NCBI GenBank assembly: GCA_030838265.1
Contig: JAUTXA010000218.1
Coordinates: 1 to 6,088, forward strand
DNA length: 6,088 bases
Reading direction: 5' to 3'
Origin: Actinomycetota bacterium
GTDB lineage: Bacteria > Actinomycetota > Acidimicrobiia > Acidimicrobiales > BP-101
The translations under genes and the position numbers were made by a program. The stretch's first letter is position 1. Each line of letters opens with the position of its first letter. The notes below the pieces were generated by a model. It made no database searches and had not been told where the DNA came from. It saw only the letters and a list, made by a program, of their open reading frames with translations. This document shows, one piece after another, positions 5,470 to 6,088 of the stretch.

Positions 5470-5490
5470 GGCTTCGGGCCCGCCCTTCGC

Positions 5491-5496
5491 TAGCGT
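5491..5496 (+). promoter_or_regulatory. Putative -10 box of hemE
   Basis: TAGCGT lies 9 nt before the hemE ATG, within the 8-bp palindrome CGCTAGCG (5488-5495). No Shine-Dalgarno is visible and no -35 is clear. It resembles the TACCGT box before the Rid gene (both CGCTANCGTCG). hemE could also be read from the upstream ACT-protein transcript. Confidence 0.38.
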
Positions 5497-5505
5497 CGTC
5501 GGGCC

Positions 5506-6088
5506 ATGGGCGTCGACGACACCTTTCTCCGAGCCTGCCGGATGGAGCCCGTCGAACGCGTCCCGGTGTGGTTCATGCGCCAGGCGGGGCGGAGCCTTCC
5601 CGAGTACCGCGCCATCCGCGAGAAGGCGGCGATGTTCGACATCATGCGCGACCCGGCCCTCACCGCCGAGGTCACCATGCAGCCCGTCCGACGACTGGGC
5701 GTCGACGCCGCCGTGTTCTTCTCGGACATCGTCGCCCCCCTGATGGGGATCGGCCTCGACGTCGAGCTCAAGCCCGGCGTGGGGCCGGTGTTCGCCGAGC
5801 CCTTCACCAGTGAGGCCGACCTGGCCCGCCTCCGTCCCCTCGAGCCCGAGGCCGACGTCCCCTGGATGCTCGAGGCCATCCGCCTGCTGGTCAACGAGCT
5901 CGAGGTCCCGCTCATCGGCTTCGCCGGCGCCCCCTTCACGGTCGCCAGCTACCTGATCGAGGGTGGCCCGTCACGGACGTACGGCAAGACCAAGGCCATG
6001 ATGCTTGGGGCCCCCGAGCTGTTCGCCCAGATCCTCGACCGCCTGGCCGACCTCGCCATCGCCACCTTGCGGGCCCAGGTCGACGCCG
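5506..6088 (+). CDS. hemE: Uroporphyrinogen decarboxylase, N-terminal part (cut by right edge)
   Basis: The first 194 residues of hemE are present, roughly the N-terminal 55% of a protein usually near 340-360 residues; the reading frame stays open to the edge. The cytoplasmic enzyme removes four acetate carboxyl groups from uroporphyrinogen III to give coproporphyrinogen III in heme biosynthesis. Diagnostic motifs are clear: PVWFMRQAGRSLPEYR (20-35) with the substrate-binding arginines Arg25 and Arg29, AAVFFSDIVAPLMGIGLDV (68-86) with the catalytic-site Asp74, and LIGFAGAPFTVASYLIEGG (136-154) with Tyr149, followed by KTKAMM (161-166). The usual tyrosine in RQAGRYLPEY is serine here (Ser30). 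The ATG at 5506 gives the expected N terminus (short lead, then ACRMEPVERVPVWF); no Shine-Dalgarno is visible. It follows the ACT-domain gene by 36 bp. Confidence 0.96.
   Translation, partial: MGVDDTFLRACRMEPVERVPVWFMRQAGRSLPEYRAIREKAAMFDIMRDPALTAEVTMQPVRRLGVDAAVFFSDIVAPLMGIGLDVELKPGVGPVFAEPFTSEADLARLRPLEPEADVPWMLEAIRLLVNELEVPLIGFAGAPFTVASYLIEGGPSRTYGKTKAMMLGAPELFAQILDRLADLAIATLRAQVDA

Noticed and set aside
5469..5481. Hairpin GGGC-TTCGG-GCCC at the ACT-protein stop codon as a terminator before hemE
   Set aside because: The stem is only 4 bp, it overlaps the stop codon, and no T-run follows. GC-rich DNA gives many such short stems by chance.

Overview
This window looks like chromosomal DNA from a high-GC, flagellated member of the Actinomycetota. 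The gene content and protein styles (actinobacterial FlgN, a FliA/WhiG-type sigma factor, an actinobacterial HelD ATPase, a stand-alone GlnD-like ACT protein beside hemE) fit a deep-branching class such as Acidimicrobiia. That placement is inference, since no ribosomal RNA or marker phylogeny is available here. Coding is dense. I see no tRNA, rRNA, CRISPR array, insertion sequence or phage gene, and no intergenic stretch exceeds about 150 bases.

Left part (1-1907), a flagellar regulatory block. On the minus strand lies a NarL/LuxR-type response regulator (905 to 258), then the beginning of a FlgN-like flagellar chaperone (185 to beyond the left edge). Divergent from the regulator, on the plus strand, is a FliA/WhiG-family sigma factor (1047-1907). 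The short gap between the regulator and flgN holds a good match to a sigma-28 promoter (TCAC-N15-GCCGATAG) followed by a clear Shine-Dalgarno. The sigma factor may therefore drive the flgN gene almost next to it. The 141-bp divergent gap holds a 20-bp near-perfect palindrome that is a candidate operator. The regulator's receiver domain has lost its phosphoacceptor aspartate and other active-site residues, so it probably does not work by ordinary phosphotransfer.

Middle part (1908-4561). A Rid-family (YjgF/UK114) protein (1949-2347, plus) converges, with only 15 bp between stops, on a 732-residue HelD-type superfamily 1 ATPase (4561 to 2363, minus). HelD proteins remodel and recycle RNA polymerase. 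This Rid protein lacks the arginine that defines active imine/enamine deaminases.

Right part (4562-6088). An 89-bp divergent gap contains promoter-like elements and a perfect GC-rich inverted repeat. It separates helD from a 272-residue protein with two ACT domains resembling the C-terminal sensory part of GlnD, ending in a hydrophobic, basic tail. Next, 36 bp downstream, is the start of hemE (uroporphyrinogen decarboxylase), cut by the right edge.

Most gene starts here lack a Shine-Dalgarno. Three of them (Rid, ACT protein, hemE) have a TANNNT hexamer 7-9 bases before the ATG, which suggests leaderless transcripts. The most interesting items are the degenerate response regulator with its palindrome and sigma-28 context, and the detached GlnD-like ACT protein.
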